64,000 nt of DNA from Adiantum capillus-veneris (taxonomy: Eukaryota; Streptophyta; Polypodiopsida; Polypodiales; Pteridaceae): NCBI GenBank assembly GCA_014529385.2, contig CM043959.1, positions 93,506,529 to 93,570,528 on the forward strand. Reading direction: 5' to 3'. The translations under genes and the position numbers were made by a program. Below, piece by piece: positions 11,099 through 20,509 of this stretch. The notes below the pieces were generated by a model. It searched no databases and was not told the origin of the DNA. It saw only the letters and a list, made by a program, of their open reading frames with translations. How positions within the stretch are numbered: the first letter of the stretch is position 1; each line of letters starts with the position of its first letter.

Positions 11099-11833
11099 TG
11101 ATGCAACCAAAGTTGGTCCGAGCTAAAAAGTGGTCTATGCCAAGCAAAGGGTGCAGGCAGGTGCAATGCGGAAAGCTAGGGCAGGTACCAAGGTCCTGGG
11201 CAACCAAAGGGTAGCAGAAATGTATATCTAAAGCAGTTTTTAAAGCCAAGAGAGCTAAAATATGAGCCTGAATGGGATGAAAGATAAATATGCCCGATGT
11301 ATTGAGTCAGTGTTCTGAAAGGTAGTGTTCAATGTGCTCTAGAAACCAGTCTAGACGGCTTGTCAAATGGAACCCCGGTGCTCAAGATATTGCAGTTCAA
11401 AGATAGAGTGTGTAACAGATCCCCGACGGGCAGCGCAGCTAGGGACAGGTGGCCCAGGAAAATGTTAGCAGATAGATGCATAGAGCTCGAATTATGGAGC
11501 ATGCTTGTCTTCTAGGATTCTGAATTGGAGCTCGGAATAGCAAGTTATGATCAGTTGAAGCTTTATTCGGGGGTTAGGTTTGAGCCCACTTGACCGCATC
11601 AAAGGATGCGCCATCTGGCATCTTTTTGGCCTTGCCAAGTCTCTCGCTGATAGTGTGCATCATGTGGAGCTAGCACAAATTGATGGCTTCTCAATCGGAT
11701 ACTCGGTCCGCAAGATACAATGGTTCAAATGTGAGGGCCATTGTTCAAGAATGCAATGCTAGATGCCTTTTCTTGTTTTTCATGGCCTTGTTGGGCAGGC
11801 CTGGAAAAGTTGAGAACCGACGGGGATTATGTT
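11099..11833 (+). repeat. Z left LTR, first part
   Basis: Begins TGATGCAACC and matches 22548-23253 of the right LTR, apart from small indels. It ends with GGGGATTATGTT, where V is inserted. The right LTR reads GGGGATTATGTTGACCC without interruption at 23244-23260. Confidence 0.8.
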
Positions 11834-11983
11834 TGTTGGAGCTATATATACCAACCCCCATGCTATATATAGCTAGGAGTCCCCACTATATATGTATACT
11901 CAGTGTGTGCTCTATACATACTTTGGGGTTTGCAATTGTGGTGTCGTCTCTCTCTCCTCTATCTAGTGCGTGGTTGTTCAACA
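11834..11983 (+). repeat. V left LTR
   Basis: TGTTGGAG...TTCAACA. An 11-bp inverted repeat AGCTATATATA / TATATATAGCT with a 13-nt loop lies near the 5' end (about 11839-11873); in the right LTR one arm carries a mismatch. Three substitutions separate the two LTRs, so the insertion is recent relative to X and Z. Confidence 0.93.
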
Positions 11984-11995
11984 TGGTATCAGAGC
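11984..11995 (+). other. V primer binding site (initiator tRNA-Met)
   Basis: TGGTATCAGAGC, the standard plant copia primer site complementary to the 3' end of initiator tRNA-Met, begins immediately after the LTR terminal CA. Confidence 0.93.
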
Positions 11996-13668
11996 TCACC
12001 GCATGCATTCTGTATCGAGCTATGGCTATGGAAACTCCCTGTGCCTTCAAGCATGAAGATAAGTTTTACATATTTCTTCTTGACTGTCGTTCTTGTATTT
12101 TGTTGTAGTTGGTTTGTTCTTGCGTTCTTTGTAGACAAGAATAGTTACGTTACAATCTCTCGGTTTTGGGTTCATGAGCGAGGAGGAAAACATAGGCAGA
12201 TGTCTGTGTGTGCACTGATTGCCCTCATTTGTGTGGCGTGTATCACTGCCTACAGAGCAATAGGCTCGTATCTGCCCAAGCGACTGCAGTAGTACTGCCT
12301 CGCGAAGAAACGATGTTATATTTAGCATTTTACTTGCAGGCTAATTTAAGAAAATACCAAGCTTTTAGTTTAATAGCAATAAGCGTGTCCGGCTACGTGG
12401 CTTGTTTGCGTTACTCTGCCTATGCCTATGTTGTATATTTCCTAAGTTTAGCACAACTCCATGGTGTGTCCATATCGCTGGTGGCGGCAGATAGAAACGA
12501 GCAGTCCAAATATGCCCACCCTCGCTTGTGGCTTGTCTGTGTAACTTAAGTCGATGGCAGCTAATGGCAGAATATGGTGATCAGGAGCCGCTCAAAAATT
12601 CCCCAGCGAAGCAATATATACCTCGTAGCACAAGCACAAACAATCCGTGTGCGAGATTCGTTCTCTAGCTTAATCTTCATATCTTAGTAATCATCATGTT
12701 TATTCAAGCTAATACAAGCCAAGGGTCTGTTAAGTATAGAACTGCCGAGGGTGATTCCGTGATATTCTGTGCGTGCTGTTCGGTTGGCAGCACGATGAGT
12801 TTTCAGCAGTAAGGAGCCGCGTACTGTTTGCTGCCATGCAAACTTTCTCCGCTTCCCATCTTGTTGCTCGGCCTATTGTCACAACTCTCGGTTTGCAGAT
12901 CTGGTTAGGCCGCTACGAGCTCTCAGGTATATTACGGTACATGTTGGCCTCAACAACAACATGCAAATCTGCCTGGGCCGCTACGTCTATGATGAGCTCG
13001 CTGCCGTCATGGCCGTACGCCAATCCCAGTGTTTAAGTGTGAGGAGAGACGACATGCTGATCAAATTTGCCTGGCTATTCTTGGCTGCCCTACGAGATTG
13101 GCTCGCTATTCTCAGTTGCCCTATGATGCTCCATTGCCTAGCTATTCTTGGCTGCCCTACGAGATTGGCTCAATATTCTCAGCTGCCCTATGATTCTCCT
13201 TTGCTATTTCTGGTTGCGCTTTGTGCATTATTTTCCCACCCAATGATTGTTGCGGCCTCTTATTGGTGAACTACACCAACATTGTAGCTTGCCTCAGCTA
13301 CAAGGCATCTCACGTAATCCCAAAGTCGGAATACTGGTAGTTATACTTATAAAACTATGGCATCTCACGTAATCGAAATAGGTCAGTGCTTATAAGAGGT
13401 CAACGTGCTATTTATTCATAAAAGCTAAGAGTTTATGGGCGCTGACGGTGTCTACAAGTCTCAGCCAGTTGATTTATTCATAGTTGGGGAATGGTTTTCT
13501 ATATCGTTTTGAGCGTACTCGACTGTTGTTTTATTTGGCTAAAGTTCTATACAAACTTTGAGCAATAGATTAGGCCTTCTTCACTAGGAATTGCCCTGCA
13601 ACCATCTCACCATACTTAGATTAAGCGGCAAGGTTCACCAAGATGACATATCGAGCTCCATGATGTCA
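11996..13668 (+). other. V 5' interior, non-coding
   Basis: No copia protein motif is visible in any frame. Small frames here lack homology to gag. The stretch contains a 67-bp tandem repeat (13068-13201) and two copies of CATCTCACGTAATC near 13306 and 13360. It ends at the CACTACAAG terminus of W. Confidence 0.6.
13068..13201 (+). repeat. 67-bp tandem repeat, two units
   Basis: Units start at 13068 and 13135 (TGCCT(G/A)GCTATTCTTGG). Each continues through CTGCCCTACGAGATTGGCTC and CCCTATGATGCTCC-like sequence. No coding meaning is apparent. Confidence 0.75.
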
Positions 13669-13930
13669 CACTACAAGAGGTTGTGTGCTCTTGTGACGCT
13701 GTTAGCGACGGAAATACACTGGGTTTTTATAACCCCTGGCGTCGCTAAAACCTTCGCTAATAGCGTCGCTACGAGAGCGTCGCTATATGCGTCACTATAG
13801 GCGTCGCTATATCCGTCGCTATATAGAGACGCTCATAGCGACGCTTATAGCGACGTTTACACAGAAGTCTATAGCGACGCTCATAGTGACGCTACAAAGC
13901 CATAAATAGCGACGGTTATAGTGACGCCCG
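13669..13930 (+). repeat. CACTA terminus and subterminal GCGTCGCTA repeats of W
   Basis: The first bases are CACTACAAGAGG (CACTA terminal motif), preceded by TCA as the possible 3-bp target duplication. From about 13695 to 13928 the 9-mer GCGTCGCTA or its reverse complement TAGCGACGC, often with TATA spacers, recurs more than ten times. Copies left of ~13810 are mostly in one orientation and those right of it in the other, so the block can fold into a large hairpin. Subterminal repeats in CACTA elements bind the element's DNA-binding transposase (TNPA in En/Spm); that role here is inferred. Confidence 0.85.
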
Positions 13931-14308
13931 AGAGAATTTTTTTTTTGGTGACAGGGCATTGAATGCCCTGCCACCCATCAACCATATTGTACTTGATTCA
14001 CTTTTTAAAAAAAGTGCAAGGGTAGATAATAGACCCAAAATAGTCACCCACAAGACGCATTGTTTGCAAAATTGACAAGCGTAAAATTGACAATTGTACA
14101 CATCATAGGCAAAATGAATTGATTGGAAAATGTAATAATGACAATTGTACAACATCATAGGCATAAAGAATTGATTGGCAAAATGAACTGCGGTGACAAA
14201 TGTAATAATATACATGGTTCAAAAAGACGTATAAAATCCGTCTCATGATACATAAGCTATGAGAAACCCTAAACTAATGCTATCTAGCTACGGCTAAACT
14301 GACGTCGT

Positions 14309-15618
14309 CTAGTCAAACGTCTCATCGCGTCCAAGCGGCGTATCTGTCGGATTCTGCAAAAAAAGACAATAAGATAGCTTTCAGTAGGTATAAACATATA
14401 ACGACATTTATAAAACAATACAAAAAATAGAAAAGAGTAAACCCTAATACTAACCATGCCGCCGCGAGAACTGAGAATGTCCATCAGGGCGTTTAAGCCC
14501 TTCCTGCCTGCGTACTCGCGCTCGTACGGTGTGGGATCACGTCCTGTCATCGACCACTGTCAAAACATACAAAGAATTCATTATGTTAGAATTAAAAAAC
14601 TCATAAACCCTAAACTATCAAACATAAAGAGCAATGCGAAAACACTTACAAAATCGGCCTCAAATGATGCCCATCCACCGCTCCCCAAGTGATGCGAGCT
14701 CCCTGCCTCTACTCGCGCTCTGGCTGCATCCTTTTGTTGCTTCCACTTGTCGGGATTCTCGCACGTTGCTTTCTTCGCATTCTACCAATCTTCTTTGGCC
14801 AGCCAATCTGGCCTATTCCACCCATGCTTGATTTCTTTTTGCACTTTGGAACGCTTGTGTTTGCAGTATTCGCGCATTCGAATCTTCATCACGTCTTCAT
14901 TGAAGCGCTGATCCCGTGTTGGAACGAGAAACTCATCATGAAGTATGCTGATGACTCTGTTTTTTAAATCACTTGGTACTTCACTCCATTTGTTTAGTAT
15001 GTAGTGTCTAAACAGCTGAGAGCAAAGACCACGCATGCGCGAGATCACCTTCTTGCCGTCATCATCCATGATGATGCCGCCGCTGAAGTCGACGGAGTAA
15101 GGCAAGCCCTCTGGCTGGTGACGCGTGAACCTGGGTGTCCCGGCAGGGATCTCTAGCGGCGTGTCGATGGGGGTACGGACGTCAGGTGTCTCCACCGACG
15201 TCTGGGCCCCGAAGCGAGGAGTGTCGAGTGGGGTGGCCCCTGGCGGAGTAGGTAGAGGTGTGTAGTTGCTAGGAACAGTCAGCCGTGCAAAACCTGGCGT
15301 AGATGGCGATACTGTGGCTGGTGTGGGGGCGGGCAAAGAAGGGGAGGGTAAAGAGCCTCGTCGAACACGAGGCGGTGTGGAAGCATCGGTGGCGGAATCC
15401 CCACAACAACCGCCACCGCCACCACTAGAGCGCCGGTGTCTAGACGAGTGTGAAGCTTGTCTCGTCGACGCCGAAGCTTCGGAGCGCGCCGAATGCTCCG
15501 AAATAGAGGGATATGCGGATGGAGTAGGAACGCGCGATGATGCGCCAGAGCGATGACGCTCCACGTACCACTGTCTCTGCTGCGGTGACAAAGAAGAAAG
15601 AAACTCCTCATCATCCAT
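14309..15618 (-). pseudogene. W second gene, Transposase_24-like protein, three exons
   Basis: Exon 1 is 15618-14650, starting at 'MDDEEFLSSLSPQQRQWY' (an upstream in-frame ATG at 15756 is less likely). Exon 2 is 14556-14455 and exon 3 is 14353-14309, ending in TAG. Introns begin GTAAGTG and GTTAGTA and end CAG. Exon lengths are 969, 102 and 45 bp, all multiples of three, giving 371 codons. A Ser/Pro/Thr-rich region (about residues 20-170, poly-Gly near 65) precedes a conserved domain with 'NKWSEVPSDLKNRV', 'HKRSKVQKEI' and 'NRPDWLAKEDW', then 'WASFEAD', the pattern of plant transposase family 24. The only defect is TAG at 14782-14784 (codon 279). Likely the DNA-binding partner of TNP2. Confidence 0.8.
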
Positions 15619-15955
15619 ATCTGCATTAAACACACGAATATTTAAACTTAATATTGAATGAATAGAGTAGACAATGGCGCAAAGCCCATTAAATACAATG
15701 ACGTAATGACGCATATAAATACAATGACGCAATGAATTGAGTGATAGAAGAGGCAAGTCGAAAACTCAGAATTTTCAATCAAAAGATGTGAGTGCCGTGG
15801 AAGGTACTTAGAGAGCCAGAGCTTTTACAACCCGGAGCAAAATTGTTCAAATACAATATTTGTGGCTTTAAGAGATCTCTCTCTCATCCTCGCATAACTC
15901 AGCATAACTTCCTATATCTATATAGAGCTCTCCATTTAAACACATATCCTCTGTT
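15619..15955. other. Spacer between the two W genes
   Basis: A/T-rich sequence without a credible frame. It contains the acceptor-like TGCAG just upstream of the second gene's ATG. The missing C-terminal part of TNP2 should have been here, so this may be a deletion junction. Confidence 0.45.
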
Positions 15956-17622
15956 TCATTTTGTAGCTCCTCTACATGCACCCCATATAGATGGTATGGA
16001 GTCTACATTGATCTCCTTTTGTGAGATCCATTGCACCAGCTTTGCAAGTTTGTAGATTGTGTTACAGATGTCGAGAGACAAACATCCCTCAATGGCAACC
16101 GGTAAAATAAATTGTAAAGTATGTGCAGCAATGATATTAAAGTCCACATTTTATGCAATGATATTAAAGTCCACTATGAACGTACCTGACACATTTTATG
16201 CCAATCGTGTGACTTCAAACCGGTAAGCTTTCCTTCTTTAGTAAAACACGTTCGGAGCGAGTGCATTACGCCAGTGGGGGTCCGCAAAGATCGAATGGTC
16301 TCTTTTACTTTGCGTTCTTGGGCTCCTGTGAAAATCCATGGTGCTTTAGGGAGTTTTACCGATCCATCAGACGCTGTTTGCGGCCAATATTGCTCCATAC
16401 GATCCACATTTCTAAGGTCAACTCTGGCTCCCAAAGTATCTTTCTTGCCGGTCAGATGGTCCCATAGTAGATTACCCACATTCTTGAATATGTGCATTGG
16501 ATCGAGCAAGTGATTGATCATGAGTCGGGGCTAGTATGGTAACTCGTACCATAGAGATAGTCGCTTCATCCCTGGAGGCAATCCGTCATCACACATCTCC
16601 TTCTGCTCTAACCATGCTTGTGCAGACATCCTTGGTGTCTCTCTTCCCAAAAAGCCGTCGCGTAACACATGATTCTCTGGAAGATACGCTTGATGACCTT
16701 CGTAGATTTGCTTCTTCAGTGAGGGTGCCCTACGTGCATTCAGTCTAGGTCCACATGTGACACATGCTCTGTATCCGCTTGTTTGAAGCCCTGCATGTAT
16801 ACACATGGTAATAGATCAACTATGGGAAAAAACAAGATTTACAGTGTCTGAGTGAGGAGTGTCAATAGATCACCTGAGCATTCTGTTAGCCCGGGATAGT
16901 CATGCATGGTCCACATTAGAATGCCTCTGATCAAAGCATTCCGTCGTCCTGTGTGTCGGCTCATATCCACCACCTCTATGCCAATCCACAATTGTTGTAG
17001 CTCTTCCAATAGTGGACGAAGATACACATCCATATTCCCCACTTTATATCGCCCTGGCACAATCAAGCTTAGCCATAGGTGCCCCTTCTTCGTAGTCAAC
17101 CACGGGGGAATGTTGTAGTTGACGATGACAACGGGCCATACACTGTAAGATGTTGATCTTTGACCAAATAAATTTACGCCATCCATAGCCAGGCCTAAGC
17201 GCAAATTTCGAGCTTCCCTGGCAAAATCCGACCATGTTCCATCTATGTTTCCAGGCTGCGCAATCTGCAGGAATTCGTAGCACACCATCCGAAGATTTAT
17301 TCTCCTCATGCCATGATGCTAGGGCGGCCATGGACTTACATTCGAAGAAATGCTTGATGCGAGGAAGCAGAGGAAAATGTCGCAAAACCTTTTGTGGAAT
17401 TTTTGTCCCGTGGAGATCTACTCGATATCTTTCGGAATCACATTTCAGACACTTCTCCATGTCTATGTATTCCCCTCTGAAAAGAATGCAGTCATTAGGA
17501 CAAGCGTGGATAGAATTGTAATCGATCCCCAAGTTTCGCAAAATCTTTCTTGCTTCATCTCGGGAATCTGGCATCACATTGTCAACTGGTAGTATGTACT
17601 CTTTAAGCAATCTACACAACAT
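15956..17622 (-). pseudogene. W TNP2-type transposase, truncated
   Basis: TNP2 (Transposase_21) motifs occur in order on the minus strand: 'HACPNDCILFRGEY' (about 17505), 'CLKCDSERY', 'WHEENKSSDGVLRIPAD', 'LRLGLAMDGVNLFG', 'SYSVWPVV', 'YNIPPWL', 'DVYLRPLLEELQQLW', 'HDYPGLTECSG', 'GHQAYLPENH', 'LDPMHIFKNV', 'KDTLGARVDL', 'GLKSHDWHKM', 'LPVAIEG', 'WISQKEINVDSI'. A GT-AG intron of 83 bp lies at 16873-16791; a second donor (CAG|GTACGT) is at 16185. Defects are a 1-bp frameshift near 17246 and TAG at 16531-16533, probably from TGG. The usual C-terminal part of TNP2 after 'QKEI' is missing. Confidence 0.85.
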
Positions 17623-18430
17623 AAAAATACGATACAGTCGTGTAAAAATCTATCAGATCATTATACATTTAGAGTTTTATTAAAGTAAACTAATTGTAAT
17701 CTTCATCCATGGTTCAAGGTGATATTATGTGCTATGTCTTTATTTTCTCCATCGATGGTATACTAACGTGTGACACTGTTTTCATGTAAATCATGCATGT
17801 ATAGATGCAAGATTTACCAAGCCATGATCTACTGACTAGTCATCGTCTTGAGGTTTTGCAGATTTTGCTCAAAACTAGCGTCTTTGATGCCATGGTGCAT
17901 AAAGCCATGATGGCCATTACTGTTTTATAGTTTTTATTTGATTTGAAGAAAGCGTCTCCTATGTTATGATACGTAAAGCCATGATGATTGTTATTTCAAA
18001 GTTTTTTTTTCTTTTGAGTGTCTCTAATGCCATGGTGAATATCGTGATGCCATGATGACTATTGTTATGTTGAACGCGTCTCTCGTGCCATGGCACGTAA
18101 ATCCATGATGATTATTCCTATTTCAAAATTTTTATAAGCGTCTCTTATGCCATGGTACGTAAAGCCATGATGATGATAGCTACCAATTGTGAAGATCTTG
18201 GGGGCTCCGATATGTTCATCACATCTCGGCTTTGTATATATATGTGCACACATGTGATTACATTGATATTAAATTTGTTTCTATGTTGTCTGCACATGTG
18301 ATTGCATCGGCATTATGTTCGTTTCTATTTCGTCTCTAGAGCGGCGTCGCGAACCGTCTCCAAGGACAATGTGATGTGTTTAATTCTAACCTTCGAGTAT
18401 CGATATGTTTCTTGAGTTGATATTGTTTAC
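17623..18430. other. W 5' region, non-coding
   Basis: Upstream side of TNP2 on the minus strand. No N-terminal TNP2 exon is visible. It holds a degenerate tandem array (17878-18175). 'GCGGCGTCGCGAACCG' near 18343 recalls the GCGTCGC motif at the other end but is not a clear terminus. Confidence 0.5.
17878..18175. repeat. Degenerate tandem array of five 58-74 bp units in W
   Basis: Units start at 17878, 17952, 18018, 18076 and 18138 with G(C/T)GTCTC or GCGTCTT, then ATGCCATGG or similar, ACGTAAAGCCATGATG, and a T-rich tail. It sits where the opposite subterminal region of the CACTA element is expected, and may be its transposase-binding array. Confidence 0.7.
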
Positions 18431-18733
18431 AGGATAAAAGTTACGCCAAGCAATGTGTAGAGGGGCTCAAAGATATTGAGGTGGCTCGATCAAAGATATG
18501 AAAGATGCTCAAAGATCTTGAAGAATTTGCATCAACTCAATTGTATATATAGGGTTATTGAACTTCCAAAGATGCTTGAATGCACACATTTTATTATGGA
18601 GTGATGTAGCTCCTCAAAAACGAATTTTGTAAACTTTGATAATTGTTAATATAACAGTGCATGTATATGGTGCTGTGGGTTTTTCCCTTGTACCCCCAAG
18701 AGTTTTTTCATCCACAGTTAGGGACTCCTATTT
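18431..18733 (+). other. V 3' interior, non-coding
   Basis: No coding frame. A short direct motif CTCAAAGAT(A/C)TTG recurs near 18470 and 18510. It leads into the purine tract before the right LTR. Confidence 0.5.
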
Positions 18734-18742
18734 GAGTGGGGG
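18734..18742 (+). other. V polypurine tract
   Basis: GAGTGGGGG directly abuts the right LTR start TGTTGGAG at 18743, as in copia elements. Confidence 0.85.
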
Positions 18743-18892
18743 TGTTGGAGCTATATATACCAACCCCCATGCTATATATATCTAGGAGTCCCCACTATGT
18801 ATGTGTACTCAGTGTGTGCTCTATACATACTTTGGGGTTTGCAATTGTGGTGTCGTCTCTCTCTCCTCTATCTAGTGCGTGGTTGTTCAACA
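18743..18892 (+). repeat. V right LTR
   Basis: 150 bp, TGTTGGAG...TTCAACA, three substitutions from the left LTR. It is followed by the target duplication ATGTT (18893-18897). Confidence 0.93.
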
Positions 18893-18897
18893 ATGTT

Positions 18898-20449
18898 GAC
18901 CCAAGCCGATAATGCGAGTTTTCTGCCGTATCTTACTACTCGGATATTAGGCCTGGGACCAGCAAGTTGCACCTGTTTGAAAGTGGCAAAAAAAGGGTTT
19001 TTTGAGGCTTGCAATGTGAATTCAAAGGGGAGTCAAGGGGTGAGGCATCCAGGGGCTGCCATGTGGCACTGGGTAAATCCCATAGGCGGTGGACAGGGTA
19101 GGATGGCTATTGTATGCATGCAGGGCCATGACCCTCACAAGGCATGAAGCGAGGGGAGAAAGAGCTCCCTCTCTCGTTGGCTATGCCGTCTGCAGCGCTG
19201 GGCGCTGTGCTTGGCGCAAGGCGGCCTGTGGGTGCGCGATGATGATTTTGGCCGGCTTGGCGGCGGTGGACGGTGACGCGCTCGCTACGAAGGCCATTGC
19301 CAAGCGATTGATGACATGGCATGCACCAAATGCAGGCCATTTCACATGCAATGGGGCATTTTTTTGAATGGAAAATGCAAGGCACCATTAGCGACATCAC
19401 TAATGGTCCTATGAATAAGTAGGAGGGAAGTCCCATGGGAAGGAAAGATAAGAAGAGGGAGATTTCAAGGGCCGCCAGATGAGCTCATTCCAAGGGCGCC
19501 CGAGCCAAGGTAAGGCAAACAAAGACCGGAAAAAACAAGAGCAAGGGCAGGCCAAGACAAAGGGTGAGATGGGAGCCGACCAAAAGGGAGAAGAAGGAGA
19601 GAGAAACAGAGAGAGAGAAGGAAGGAGGGAGTCGTACCAAAGCTAGACCAAAGAGGCAGTGTAACCTAAGCTCCTGAGAAGGGGTAAAAAATGAGGGAAA
19701 CAAAAAAATAAAAGGTAAAAATGCATAGGGGGCAATAACGACATCACTAATGCCCCCCTCCCCCCCTCCACAAGTGCAAAGAAAGAGAGAGAGCAGATGA
19801 ATCCAGAGGCGGCTACCTCCTCCCAAAGTTACCAAATGTGGATGCAAAGTGGACCAATCAGAGCCCAGATGCCCAAATTGAAAGGGGCACCCCTATATAA
19901 ATGATTTTTGAGACTTTTTTCATGCTTTTTGCCAGAGTAAGCTTCTTGCCAGGGCCTTGAGCAGGTGAACCTGCAGAGAGCCAATAGAGAGAGTGTGTGT
20001 GAGTCCTTGGGTTGGTTTTTGGCAGAGGAGTGTGCCTGCCAAACCCCTTTGTGTTTTTCTTGAAAATGGCCATGGTGATGGCTGTGCAAGCCTTTGTACA
20101 TGCCTTTTGAAGAGCAATGAAGCCACCACTGCCCTGTCTTATTGTTGTTTTCCCTTCTCCCCTTCTCTTTCTCTTGCTTTCATGTTTCCCATCGGTGTCA
20201 ACATTGTGAAAGTGTGTGCCCCCCCCGGACCGACGGTGTTTTGTGTGGGAGAGTGAGATTGAGCGGCTGGAGACAGACCGTGGGTGTAGGTGTGCATCGT
20301 GTGGTGGATTTGTGGAGTGTGTGAGCCTTGGGAAGAGAGTAGGCAGTGATCTGCTGGTGTGAAGTTGTGTTTTGAAGGTGTTTTCCGAGAGGATAGGGGT
20401 GTTGTGGATACCTTGAGCTATAGAGAGGCCCTTGTGTTTGTGTCGGGCA
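18898..20449 (+). repeat. Z left LTR, second part
   Basis: Continues the LTR after V, starting GACCCAAGCC, and matches 23254-24830 of the right LTR. TATATAAA at 19894-19901 (right LTR counterpart 24253-24260) is a good core promoter candidate. Similarity to the right LTR fades between 20435 and 20470, so the end is approximate. The frames inside are not conserved as proteins. Confidence 0.75.
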
Positions 20450-20509
20450 GAGGAGTGTGCTAATGCTCCTAGTTGAAGTCGAAATGGTGATTTTGGTGAT
20501 AGCAAAGGT

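Larger units (their letters stand above)
13669..18430 (-). mobile_element. W: CACTA (En/Spm) DNA transposon, partly deleted, inside V
   Basis: The left (3') terminus is CACTACAAGAGG at 13669, followed by subterminal GCGTCGCTA repeats. On the minus strand come a TNP2-type transposase fragment (17622 to 15956) and a Transposase_24-type second gene (15618 to 14309). I found no matching inverted terminus (CTTGTAGTG) to the right up to 18742, so the 5' end is missing or diverged and the right limit given is approximate. W is inside V because V's interior and right LTR resume after it. The element is not autonomous: TNP2 is truncated. Confidence 0.8.
11834..18892 (+). mobile_element. V: copia-type LTR element with 150-bp LTRs inserted in the Z LTR
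   Basis: LTRs are 11834-11983 and 18743-18892, both 150 bp with three differences. A 5-bp target duplication ATGTT is exact (11829-11833 and 18893-18897), and the empty site is present once in the other Z LTR (about 23250). The primer site TGGTATCAGAGC follows the left LTR directly and a purine tract precedes the right LTR. Outside the embedded W, the ~2-kb interior has no copia gag or pol motif, so it resembles a TRIM/LARD-type non-autonomous element. Confidence 0.93.

Noticed and set aside
11580-12549. Frames across the Z/V boundary and in the V interior as copia gag
   Set aside because: No gag, zinc knuckle or pol motif; frames cross the LTR, PBS and interior without regard to element structure.
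15266-15556. Plus-strand 96-codon frame opposite the CACTA gene
   Set aside because: Shadow of the Ser/Pro-rich minus-strand exon; GC-rich codons leave the opposite strand open.
14782-15756. 324-codon GC-rich minus-strand ORF as a possible host gene
   Set aside because: The C-terminal half matches the Transposase_24 pattern and it lies beside TNP2 and a CACTA terminus, so it is the transposon's second gene.
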